The translations under genes were made by a program, and so were the position numbers. From the NCBI GenBank assembly GCA_965221595.1, contig OZ244900.1, forward strand, positions 3,286,001-3,350,000: a stretch of 64,000 nt of DNA. Reading direction: 5' to 3'. The notes beneath the pieces are model-generated. The model worked only from the letters and a program-made list of their open reading frames with translations. It did no database searches and was not told where the DNA came from. Of the stretch, positions 47,131 through 54,458 are shown one piece after another (position 1 is the stretch's first letter; each line of letters opens with the position of its first letter). Origin of the DNA: JAAXGX01 sp965221595. Its GTDB lineage: Bacteria > Acidobacteriota > Vicinamibacteria > Vicinamibacterales > UBA8438.

Positions 47131-47512
47131 GCGGCGGATGGTGGATGATCTGGATCCGGTTCCCGTCCGGATCCTCCAGATACAGCGAGCGGGCGCCGTC
47201 GCGGTGTGTGCGCGGGCGGCTCGTCAGCGGCACGCCGCGGCGGTCGAGATAGGCCGCCCAGGCATCCACGTCCTGGGCCTCCCGCACGAGCAGCCCGAGG
47301 TGATCGAGCGCGGTCTCGCGGGCCCCGGCCGCGGCGGGCGCGCGGTGCAAGGCGAGGTTGTCGGAACCCGACGTCAGGTAGCTGTTGTCCGGGTCGGGCT
47401 CCCACTCCACGCGGAATCCGAGTACGTCGACGTAGAAGCGGCGGGTCTCCTCGAACGCCCGGACGTGCAGAGCCAGATGTCGGAGACCGAGGTGCCCGGG
47501 CCGCGCGGCCAT
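47111..47512 (-). CDS. VOC-superfamily (glyoxalase/dioxygenase-like) protein
   Basis: The 133-residue protein is a vicinal oxygen chelate member with two beta-alpha-beta-beta-beta modules. LRHLALHVRAFEETRRFYVDVLGFRVEW gives the first metal-binding histidine. The second half has LDHLGLLVRE and the typical YLEDPDGNRIQIIHHP with the glutamate ligand. The substrate is unknown; the family includes glyoxalases, dioxygenases and resistance proteins. I chose ATG 47512, because upstream in-frame sequence runs into a large hairpin. It converges on nadK with a 20-base overlap. Confidence 0.85.
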   Translation of the reverse strand: MAARPGHLGLRHLALHVRAFEETRRFYVDVLGFRVEWEPDPDNSYLTSGSDNLALHRAPAAAGARETALDHLGLLVREAQDVDAWAAYLDRRGVPLTSRPRTHRDGARSLYLEDPDGNRIQIIHHPPLSARPT

Positions 47513-47564
47513 CGCTCCGATCGTACAGTAGACGGGGGCGTTGCGCCCCGATCCCTGGGTATTC

Positions 47565-47613
47565 GCGCCTTGCGAAGTCTGCACGTTTCTGCCGCGCAGA
47601 CTTCGCAAGGCGC
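47565..47613. repeat. Perfect 18-base inverted repeat with 13-base loop
   Basis: The arms at 47565-47582 and 47596-47613 are perfectly complementary (left arm GCGCCTTGCGAAGTCTGC). They lie between the divergent VOC gene and the zinc-ribbon protein gene. No T-run follows on either side, so it does not look like an intrinsic terminator. It could be a cruciform-forming operator or a REP-like or MITE-like element. Confidence 0.75.
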
Positions 47614-47653
47614 CACTTGCCGGGCGCCGAACCGTGCGTCTAGAATCGAGCGC

Positions 47654-48112
47654 ATGTGTCCCCGCTCGGCGGCTCAGACCCGTTGCGCTCTATGCGGCAC
47701 CAAGGAGGTGTCCGAACCGCGCGGCGAGGAGAAGTACTGCCGAGACTGCTGGGAAAAGAAGATCGCGGTCGAGGAAATCGTCGCCCGCGAGTTCGCGATC
47801 AAGCGCTACATCCGCGCGCACAGCTCGGAGAAGTACCTCGTCTACCACTCGACGCAGAAACGGCCGTGCGGCCAGCTCATCGTCGTCGACGACGGCTACG
47901 ACCTGTTTCTGAGCCTCATTCTCTATCCCACGTTCGCCTGGGACGAGCCCTCGTACCACCTGGAGGGCGACCCCGAGGGCCGCTCGTTCGCCGAGCTGGT
48001 GGTCGACGTCGTGGCCGCGGAGGTGATCGAGCCGTGGGGCGGGGGCAAGTGGCATCTCGAGATTTTCCGCTCGGTCAATCCCGAGCCGGAGGAGTGGAAC
48101 GGCGAGATGTAG
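47654..48112 (+). CDS. Unrecognised protein with N-terminal zinc-ribbon-like CxxC pair
   Basis: I do not recognise this 152-residue protein. The first 35 residues hold two CxxC pairs, CALCG and CRDC, about 18 residues apart, suggesting a treble-clef or zinc-ribbon fold. A helical charged stretch follows (WEKKIAVEEIVAREFAIKRYIRAH), then an alpha/beta region with DDGYDLFLSLILYPTFAWDEPSYHLEGDPEG. The ATG at 47654 is the first in-frame start after the hairpin at 47565-47613. No membrane helix or signal peptide is visible. Codon use looks like its neighbours, and it stands alone rather than in an operon. Confidence 0.7.
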   Translation: MCPRSAAQTRCALCGTKEVSEPRGEEKYCRDCWEKKIAVEEIVAREFAIKRYIRAHSSEKYLVYHSTQKRPCGQLIVVDDGYDLFLSLILYPTFAWDEPSYHLEGDPEGRSFAELVVDVVAAEVIEPWGGGKWHLEIFRSVNPEPEEWNGEM

Positions 48113-48146
48113 CCCCGCGCCGGGTGCGCGCCGCCGAAAACCGCTG

Positions 48147-48176
48147 TTGAGCTTTGTGACCGTGGAGACCTATAAT
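48147..48176 (+). promoter_or_regulatory. Sigma-70-type promoter for the lipoprotein gene
   Basis: TTGAGC (48147-48152) and a perfect TATAAT (48171-48176) are separated by 18 bases. The expected start of transcription near 48183 falls inside the palindrome at 48172-48197. The lipoprotein ATG is at 48213, with AGGA 8-11 bases before it. Confidence 0.6.
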
Positions 48177-48197
48177 CCCGCCTGCAGGCGGGATTAT
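48172..48197. promoter_or_regulatory. Perfect 26-base palindrome overlapping the -10 box
   Basis: Bases 48172-48197 read identically on both strands, centred on CCTGCAGG, with no loop. The left arm starts inside the TATAAT box. A dimeric repressor bound here would block RNA polymerase. Alternatively the 5' leader RNA would form a GC-rich hairpin just before the ribosome binding site. No related site was noticed elsewhere in the window. Confidence 0.6.
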
Positions 48198-48212
48198 GTC
48201 GGGAGGATTGGG

Positions 48213-48779
48213 ATGACTCGAGTCGGCCATTTTCTGCTGTTCGGTTTCCTGGCGTGCGCGTTGGCAGCTGCGGCTTGCGGCGGGTCGGAGCCGGAGGCAG
48301 CCGAGGGTGAGGCCGCCGCGGCGGAGCCGGCCGCCCCGCGGCCCGAGGCAATCGCCGCTGCAAATCGCCTGACCGAGAGGCTGGGTGACGACATCCAGCT
48401 CGTACCGACCCAGCGCGGACTGGCGGAGATCGGCTACACGGAACCGCAGGCCAGCCGGGACGGCGACTTCATCGTCACGCAGATCCGCGTGAAGAACCTC
48501 GCAGAGAACGCGATCGCCGGGTTCCAGATCGACGAGTTCTGGTTCGATCGTGACGGCAACACGGTGACGGGAGACTCGGTACGGTTCCGCGAGCCGTTGC
48601 TCGTCAACCAGGTCGTCGACATCGAGCTGCGGGTGCCGCGCACCAGGAACATGAACAGCAGCAACTACGAGTTCAGCCACCAGAACGGGGAAATCAAGGC
48701 GACTGAGCTCGAGGAGATTGAGGATCCCGAGCCCGCGGAAGGCGAGGAGGGCGACGAAGCGGACGAGGACGCGTCGTAG
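48213..48779 (+). CDS. Lipoprotein with acidic C-terminal tail
   Basis: The predicted 188-residue protein is a lipoprotein; the signal peptide ends in the lipobox ALAAAAC with Cys about 22. A Glu/Ala/Pro-rich linker follows, then a compact domain with DFIVTQIRVKNLAENAIAGF and LVNQVVDIELRVPR, reminiscent of immunoglobulin-like FxLYD-type domains. The last 20 residues are strongly acidic. The ATG at 48213 has an AGGA site. The gene is monocistronic, with its own promoter and a palindrome at the transcription start. Function is unknown. Confidence 0.75.
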   Translation: MTRVGHFLLFGFLACALAAAACGGSEPEAAEGEAAAAEPAAPRPEAIAAANRLTERLGDDIQLVPTQRGLAEIGYTEPQASRDGDFIVTQIRVKNLAENAIAGFQIDEFWFDRDGNTVTGDSVRFREPLLVNQVVDIELRVPRTRNMNSSNYEFSHQNGEIKATELEEIEDPEPAEGEEGDEADEDAS

Positions 48780-48977
48780 GGCCAGGCCTTCGCTTCCCCC
48801 GGCCGGCTCGCCCCGGTGGCGGGCCGGTGGCTCCATCCCTTTCGCCGGCAGCGCCGGCACTCTTCCCCGCCAACGTGTAGTGGCCGGACCCTCCAAACCG
48901 GCAGGCGCCCACGTGCGTCCTACCCTCATGAGACCGTGCCGAACATCGGTGACCCAGCTATACTCGGCGCCGTGACG

Positions 48978-50195
48978 ATGGACATCGACGCCATCCAGGC
49001 CGCCCTCCGCGAAGACGGGTTGGACGGTTGGCTGCTGTACGACTTCCACGGCTCGAACCCCATCGCACGCACGCTGGTCGGCCTCGGCAGCAGCGGCAAG
49101 CTGACGACCCGCCGTTGGTACTACCTCGTACCGACCGTGGGCGAGCCGCGCGCGCTGGTCCACCGCATCGAGCAGGACGTGCTGGCGCGCCTGCCGGGAC
49201 GTCGGCGGCTGTACGCCGGCCGGGCGCAGCTCGAAGCGGGTCTGGCCGAGCTGGTCGGCGGCGGCGGACGCCTGGCGATGGAGTACTCGCCGGACGGCGC
49301 CATCCCGTACATCTCGCGGGTCGACGCAGGGACGGTAGAGGCAGTGAGGGGCCTCGGCGCGACCGTCGTCTCCTCCGGCGACCTGGTGCAGCGCTTCGAG
49401 GCGGTCTGGAGCGACGCCGCCCTCGCCACCCACCGCGAGGCGTCGGCCCGTCTGTACCGCATCAAGGATCGGGCCTTCGCGCTGGTCGCCGAGCGCCTGG
49501 AGAGCGGCGCGCCGGTCAACGAGCTCGAGGTGCAGCAGGCCATGGTGCGCTGGTTCGAGGAGGAAGGGCTGGTGAGCGACTCGGCGCCCGTGGTCGCCGC
49601 TCAGGAGCACAGCGGCAATCCGCACTATCTGCCGACGCCCGCGACTTCGCGTGCCATCGGACCCGACGAGATCGTGCTGCTCGACCTGTGGGGCAAGCAG
49701 GACACGGCGGACGCGGTGTACGCCGACATCACGTGGGTGGGCTACACGGGGTTGTACCCCCCGACTGAGCAGGCGGCGGTCTTCCGCGCGGCGCGCGAGG
49801 CCCGCGACGCCGCGGTCACTCTCGTGCAGGACGCTACGCGCGCGGGGCGTGAGCTGCGCGGCTGGCAGGTGGACCGCGCCGCGCGCGAGGTGATAGACGG
49901 CGCGGGGTTCGGTGCACATTTCGTGCACCGGACCGGACACAGCCTCGGGCGAGAGGTGCACGGCAACGGCGTGCACCTGGACGACTACGAGACCCACGAC
50001 GACCGGCGCCTGCTGCCAGGGACAGGCTTCACCATCGAACCCGGGATCTACCTCGAACGGTTCGGCGTGCGCACGGAGATCAACATGCACGTGGGCCTGC
50101 GCGAGGCAACGGTGACCGGTCCCCTGCAGGCGGCGCTGCTGCCCCTGGCAGCCTACGGCGAGAGCGGGGTGGCGGCCTCCAGGAACATGGAGTAA
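48978..50195 (+). CDS. M24-family Xaa-Pro aminopeptidase-like protein
   Basis: The 405-residue protein is a creatinase-fold M24 peptidase. The N-terminal domain (DGWLLYDFHGSNPIARTLVG) precedes the pita-bread domain. Likely metal ligands are Asp in LLDLWGKQD, Asp in YADITWVGY, His in HRTGHSLGREVHGNG, Glu in TIEPGIYL and Glu in RTEINMHV. These agree with the D-D-H-E-E pattern. A GTG six bases upstream is a possible alternative start. A TATACT box at 48959-48964 could belong to its promoter. The 198-base gap upstream has no recognised gene. The HtrA gene follows after 33 bases. Confidence 0.9.
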   Translation: MDIDAIQAALREDGLDGWLLYDFHGSNPIARTLVGLGSSGKLTTRRWYYLVPTVGEPRALVHRIEQDVLARLPGRRRLYAGRAQLEAGLAELVGGGGRLAMEYSPDGAIPYISRVDAGTVEAVRGLGATVVSSGDLVQRFEAVWSDAALATHREASARLYRIKDRAFALVAERLESGAPVNELEVQQAMVRWFEEEGLVSDSAPVVAAQEHSGNPHYLPTPATSRAIGPDEIVLLDLWGKQDTADAVYADITWVGYTGLYPPTEQAAVFRAAREARDAAVTLVQDATRAGRELRGWQVDRAAREVIDGAGFGAHFVHRTGHSLGREVHGNGVHLDDYETHDDRRLLPGTGFTIEPGIYLERFGVRTEINMHVGLREATVTGPLQAALLPLAAYGESGVAASRNME

Positions 50196-50228
50196 CGTAA
50201 CGGTAGCTGGCTTGTTGGAGGATGCATG

Positions 50229-51731
50229 ATGTCGAAACGACGGAACACAGTGTGGTCTGCGGCCTTGATTGCGGCTGCGTCGATGGCCCTGGGAATGGTC
50301 ATCACCTCGCAGCTCGACATGGCGCCTGCCTCGTCGGCGCAAACGCAGACGTTCACGACGCCCCCGATGAACAGCGCGCCGCTGAACGGACCGATCGACG
50401 CCGGCACCTTCCGCGAGATTGCGCGCACGCAGACCGACATGGTCGTCAACATCCGCGTCGAGGCGGAGCACCCGGCCGAGGACCGGAGCGATCCCTTCGG
50501 TGACGACGATCTGTTCCGCCGCTTCTTCGGGCCGCGCGGCCAGCAGCGGCCGCGCGAGGTGCCGTCCGCCGGTACCGGGTTCGTCATCGACGCCAGCGGT
50601 CTGATCCTGACCAACAATCACGTGGTCGAGAACGCTACGAAGATCGAGATCGACTTCTTCGCCGACGACGAACGTGATCTGTACGAGGCGCGCGTCCTCG
50701 GCCGCGACCAGCTCACCGACAGCGCGCTGCTCGAGCTGGTCGAGAGGCCCGACTGGGAGCTGCCCGTCGCCACCTTCGGCGACTCGAGCCAGATGGCCTC
50801 GGGCGACTGGGTGATGGCCATCGGCAACCCGTTCGGTCTCGGCCACACCGTCACGGTCGGCGTGATCTCCCACATCGGCCGGCCGTTCCAGTCGGTCCGC
50901 GGGCGGTCGCAGGAGATGCTGCAGACCGACGCTGCAATCAACCCGGGCAACTCCGGCGGACCGCTGCTGAACATTCGCGGCGAGGTCGTCGGCATGAACA
51001 CCGCGATCGTCAGCGACCGCGGGGCCAACGCGGGGGTCGGCTTCGCCGTGCCAATCAACACGGTGCGCGACCTGCTCGAGGAGCTGCGGGGCGGCAAGGT
51101 GACGCGCGGCGTCATCGGCGTGGTAATCAGCCAGGTTCCGCGTGACGACTACGAACAGCTCGGCCTGGCGAACGCCGACGGCGCCGTCGTGCAGTCGGTC
51201 AACCCGGGCGGCCCGGCCGCCGACGCCGGCATCGAGCCCGGCGACGTCATCGTCGCCTATGGCGGGGAACCGGTCGAGAACACGCGCGACGTGCAGAATC
51301 GGGTCGTGGCTACCCCACCCGGGACCACGGTGCCGCTCGACATCGTCCGCAACAGCGAGCTGCTGACGCTGGACGTCACGATCGGCGAGCTCGATCTCGC
51401 TGCGGAGGCCCGGCCGGCCGCGGCCGACGCCCGCGAACAGACCAGCGAGGGCTTCGGCATCACGCTGCGCGACCTGACACCGGACATCGCGCGCGGGTTG
51501 CGTGTCCCGCCGGATACCGCCGGGGCGGTGGTGGCCGATGTGCAGCGTGGCAGCACCGCGGCGGCGGCCGGCATGCAGCAGGGTGACATCATCCTGCGTG
51601 TCAACGGCGCCGAAGTCGCCACGGCCAATGAAGCGACCACCGCGCTTGCCGACATCGAGTCGGGCCGTACGGCCTTCCTCCTCGTGCAGCGCGGCGACTC
51701 GCGCGTGTTTCTGCAGGTGCGCAAGGAGTAG
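50229..51731 (+). CDS. degP: HtrA/DegP-family periplasmic serine protease
   Basis: The 500-residue protein is a Do-type protease and chaperone. An N-terminal hydrophobic segment (SAALIAAASMALGMVITSQ) acts as signal or anchor. The trypsin-like domain has the triad His131 (LTNNHVV), Asp164 (LTDSALL) and Ser242 (NPGNSGGPL). Two PDZ domains follow, the first around VVQSVNPGGPAADAGIEPGDVI and the second around VVADVQRGSTAAAAGMQQGDII. GGAGGA at 50217-50222 is better spaced for the ATG at 50229 than for the adjacent ATG at 50226. It would degrade misfolded envelope proteins. The midA-like gene follows after 20 bases. Confidence 0.95.
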   Translation: MSKRRNTVWSAALIAAASMALGMVITSQLDMAPASSAQTQTFTTPPMNSAPLNGPIDAGTFREIARTQTDMVVNIRVEAEHPAEDRSDPFGDDDLFRRFFGPRGQQRPREVPSAGTGFVIDASGLILTNNHVVENATKIEIDFFADDERDLYEARVLGRDQLTDSALLELVERPDWELPVATFGDSSQMASGDWVMAIGNPFGLGHTVTVGVISHIGRPFQSVRGRSQEMLQTDAAINPGNSGGPLLNIRGEVVGMNTAIVSDRGANAGVGFAVPINTVRDLLEELRGGKVTRGVIGVVISQVPRDDYEQLGLANADGAVVQSVNPGGPAADAGIEPGDVIVAYGGEPVENTRDVQNRVVATPPGTTVPLDIVRNSELLTLDVTIGELDLAAEARPAAADAREQTSEGFGITLRDLTPDIARGLRVPPDTAGAVVADVQRGSTAAAAGMQQGDIILRVNGAEVATANEATTALADIESGRTAFLLVQRGDSRVFLQVRKE

Positions 51732-51751
51732 CGGTCGGCGGCGGCCGGTCC

Positions 51752-52891
51752 ATGCAGCTTCGCGAGCTCATCGTGCGGCGGATCCGGGACGAGGGTCCGC
51801 TGCCGTTCGCGGAGTACATGGACCTGGCGCTCTACCATCCGGAGCTCGGCTACTACGCCCGCGTCGACCGACGCTCCGGTCGCGCGGGCGATTTTTTTAC
51901 CAGCGTCGACAGCGGGACGGTGTTCGGCGCGTTGCTTGCGCGTCAGCTCGCCGAGATGTGGCGGCTGCTCGCCCCCGGGGGCGGCGTGCCCGCCCTCGTG
52001 GAGGCGGGCGCGGGCAACGGCCGGCTGGCCCGGGACATCCTGGACCACGTAGCGGCAGCCTGCCCCGACCTCTACCGAACGCTGCGTGTCACGCTGATCG
52101 AACGCAGCCCGGCGGCACGGGCTGCCCAGGCGTCCATGCTCGCGGTGCACGCGGCGCGGCTCGTCGGTGGGGGCGCAGAGCTGCCGGCCGGCGTGCGGGG
52201 CGTCGTGTTCGCCAACGAGCTGCTCGACGCGTTGCCTGTCCATCCGATCGTGATGACTGCGGATGGCCTGCGCGAGGTATACGTCGACCGGGACGGTGAC
52301 CGACTGGTCGAGCGGCTCGGTCCGGCCTCGGCGCCGGTGCGGGCCCACGTGGCGCGCTTCGGCGTCCGCCTCGAGCCGGGCTGGCGCGCCGAGGTCTGCC
52401 CGGCAGCGGTCGCGTGGGTGGCCGAGGTTGGCCGGCGGCTGGCGCGGGGATTCCTGGTGTTGATCGACTACGGCCACGAGTCGTGCGAGCTGTACTCGCC
52501 GACGCACGCGCGCGGCACGCTCGCCTGCTACCAGCGCCACCGCGTCGCCGTCGCCGCCGACAACGGCACCGCGGCACCCTGGCTCGTGGAGCCCGGCGCC
52601 TGCGACATCACCGCGCACGTCGACCTCACGGCCGTTCGGAGGGCAGCCGAGGAGGCCGGCCTGCAAACGCTCGCGGTGCTCGATCAGACATACTTCCTGC
52701 TCGCGCTGGCCGACCTCGACGGCGGGCGGGCGGAGCGGCCCGCGGACCTCGACACGCTCCGGCAGCGCCTGGCCTTGAAGACGCTGCTCGTGCCGGGCGG
52801 CCTCGGGAGCACCCACAAGGTGTTGATCTTCGGGCGCGACGTAGGGACGCCCGACCTGCTGGGATGCGCGTTCAGCCGGCGGGCGACGTGA
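51752..52891 (+). CDS. MidA/NDUFAF7-like SAM-dependent methyltransferase
   Basis: The 379-residue protein is a DUF185/MidA family methyltransferase. Mitochondrial NDUFAF7 methylates an arginine of complex I, while bacterial substrates are unclear. Family motifs include GPLPFAEYMDLALYHPELGYY near the N-terminus, DFFTSVDSGTVFGALLARQL, the SAM-binding VEAGAGNGRLARDIL and FANELLDALPVH. LIDYGHESCELYSPTHARGTL is also typical. The ATG at 51752 is the natural start. The next gene's GTG overlaps its stop by 4 bases. Confidence 0.93.
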   Translation: MQLRELIVRRIRDEGPLPFAEYMDLALYHPELGYYARVDRRSGRAGDFFTSVDSGTVFGALLARQLAEMWRLLAPGGGVPALVEAGAGNGRLARDILDHVAAACPDLYRTLRVTLIERSPAARAAQASMLAVHAARLVGGGAELPAGVRGVVFANELLDALPVHPIVMTADGLREVYVDRDGDRLVERLGPASAPVRAHVARFGVRLEPGWRAEVCPAAVAWVAEVGRRLARGFLVLIDYGHESCELYSPTHARGTLACYQRHRVAVAADNGTAAPWLVEPGACDITAHVDLTAVRRAAEEAGLQTLAVLDQTYFLLALADLDGGRAERPADLDTLRQRLALKTLLVPGGLGSTHKVLIFGRDVGTPDLLGCAFSRRAT

Positions 52892-53463
52892 GCGCCATGG
52901 GCGATCCTCTCGAACGCGAAATAAAACTCCCCTTCGAGTCCGCCGCCGCGGCCCGCAGCGCGGTGCGCGGCGCCGGCGCGGCGATGCGGCGCGCGCGCCG
53001 GCTGCAGGACGACCGGCTCCTGGACTGGCCCGACGGCCGGCTGCGCGAGCGCCGCTGCACGTTGCGCGTCCGCGACGAGTCGGGATCGGCTGTGCTCACG
53101 TTCAAGGGAGCACCGCAACCGGCCGCGATGAAGGTCCGCGAGGAGCTGGAGACTACCGCCGGCGACCCGGCCCTGCTGCTGCGGCTGCTGGAGCGGCTCG
53201 GGCTGCGGGTGTGGTTCCACTACCAGAAGTACCGCGAGGAGTTCGAGCTGGGGGACGTCGTCCTGGCCGTCGACGAGACCCCAATCGGCACGTTCGTCGA
53301 GCTCGAGGGCAGCGAGCGCGGCATTACGGAGATTGCCACGGCGCTCGGCCGGACCCCCGACGACTACGTCATCGAGTCGTACCGCGACCTGTTCCTTTCG
53401 GCGTCTACCGGCAGTGCGCGGACCCGCCCGGATACGGATATGGTCTTCGATCTACCCTCGTGA
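52888..53463 (+). CDS. CYTH-domain protein (class IV adenylate cyclase / triphosphate-tunnel family)
   Basis: The approximately 191-residue protein has the CYTH signature EREIKLPF, an ExExK motif, near its N-terminus. Further conserved charged segments follow (LRERRCTLRVRDESG, LTFKGAP, KVREELET, YQKYREEFEL, FVELEG) that line the triphosphate tunnel. Members include CyaB-type adenylate cyclases, thiamine triphosphatases and inorganic triphosphatases; the substrate cannot be decided here. The GTG at 52888 overlaps the previous stop as GTGA; ATG 52897 is a good alternative. Its own stop overlaps the murU GTG. Confidence 0.88.
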   Translation: MSAMGDPLEREIKLPFESAAAARSAVRGAGAAMRRARRLQDDRLLDWPDGRLRERRCTLRVRDESGSAVLTFKGAPQPAAMKVREELETTAGDPALLLRLLERLGLRVWFHYQKYREEFELGDVVLAVDETPIGTFVELEGSERGITEIATALGRTPDDYVIESYRDLFLSASTGSARTRPDTDMVFDLPS

Positions 53464-54458
53464 CTCCGCCGCTCCCGCCCGCGCTCGTACTCGCAGCCGG
53501 CCTGGGTCGGCGGCTGGCCCCGCTCACGGACCTGCGGGCCAAGCCGGCCGCGCCCGTGGCCGGATCGCCCTTCATCCTGCGCGTGCTGCGGTGGCTGTCC
53601 GCGCAGGGCGTGCCGGCCGCCGTGCTCAACCTGCACCACCGGCCGGCCACGATCACCGGCCGCGTGGGCCACGGCACCGCCGCGGGCCTGGCGGTGCGCT
53701 ACTCATGGGAGCGGACGCTGCTGGGTACAGCCGGTGGGCCGCGACGGGCGCTCGGACTGCTGGGTCCGCGCTTCTTCATCGTCAACGGCGACACGCTGAC
53801 CGAGGTCGACCTGCGGGCGATGGCGCGCGCGCACGCGGCGGGGGGCGCGCTGGTCACGCTGGCGGTCTCCGCGAACCCCGACCCCCAGCGGTACCGCGGA
53901 CTGGCCGTGGACGACCGGGGACGGGTGCTCGGCTTCCGGGCCTCGGCCGGGCCGGCGTACCCCCATTTCACCGGCGTGCAGCTGGTCGAGGCGTCGGTTT
54001 TCGCGGGACTGCGCGACGGCGAGCCCGCAGCATCGATCGGCGGAGTCTACGATGCGCTCGTCGCCGAACGGCTCGGCGCGGTGCAGACGTATGCGTCCAC
54101 GGCCCCGTTCCGCGACATCGGCACGCCGGCCGACTACCTTGCCACGTCGCTGGCGCTCGCGCGTGCCGAGCGGCAGCCGTCGCTGGCGCCCGGCGCGCGC
54201 AGTCGAATCGACGCGAGCGCCGCACTAACGCGCACAGCCGTATGGGACGACGTGGTGGTCGAAGCCGGGTGCCGGCTGGTGGACTGCATCGTGGCGGACG
54301 GCGTCCGGGTGCCGGCCGGCAGCGTCCTGGCGCAGCAGGTCATCACGCCCGCCGGCACGCCGCCCCCGCGCGGCGGACGGCGGCACGGCGACGTGTGGCT
54401 CTCCCCGCTCGACGGGAGGCCGGAGGCGGACCGCCGGGGCGCGACGGGAGAGCCCTGA
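53460..54458 (+). CDS. murU: MurU-like N-acetylmuramate-1-phosphate nucleotidyltransferase
   Basis: The 332-residue protein is a sugar-1-phosphate nucleotidyltransferase. The nucleotide-binding LVLAAGLGRRLAPLTDLRAKPAAPVAG block is at the N-terminus. The metal-binding FIVNGDTLTEVDL and GTAGGPRRA motifs are typical. The C-terminal ~60 residues look like partial left-handed beta-helix repeats (VWDDVVVEAGCRLVDCIVADG). It directly precedes an AmgK-type kinase, the pairing known from the cell-wall recycling route in which AmgK phosphorylates MurNAc and MurU makes UDP-MurNAc. The assignment as MurU rests on this context. The GTG overlaps the CYTH stop. Confidence 0.8.
   Translation: MTPPLPPALVLAAGLGRRLAPLTDLRAKPAAPVAGSPFILRVLRWLSAQGVPAAVLNLHHRPATITGRVGHGTAAGLAVRYSWERTLLGTAGGPRRALGLLGPRFFIVNGDTLTEVDLRAMARAHAAGGALVTLAVSANPDPQRYRGLAVDDRGRVLGFRASAGPAYPHFTGVQLVEASVFAGLRDGEPAASIGGVYDALVAERLGAVQTYASTAPFRDIGTPADYLATSLALARAERQPSLAPGARSRIDASAALTRTAVWDDVVVEAGCRLVDCIVADGVRVPAGSVLAQQVITPAGTPPPRGGRRHGDVWLSPLDGRPEADRRGATGEP

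Noticed and set aside
48075..50873. Long minus-strand frame opposite the lipoprotein, M24 and HtrA genes
   Set aside because: The plus-strand genes have clear catalytic motifs. This frame would cross intergenic DNA and a promoter.
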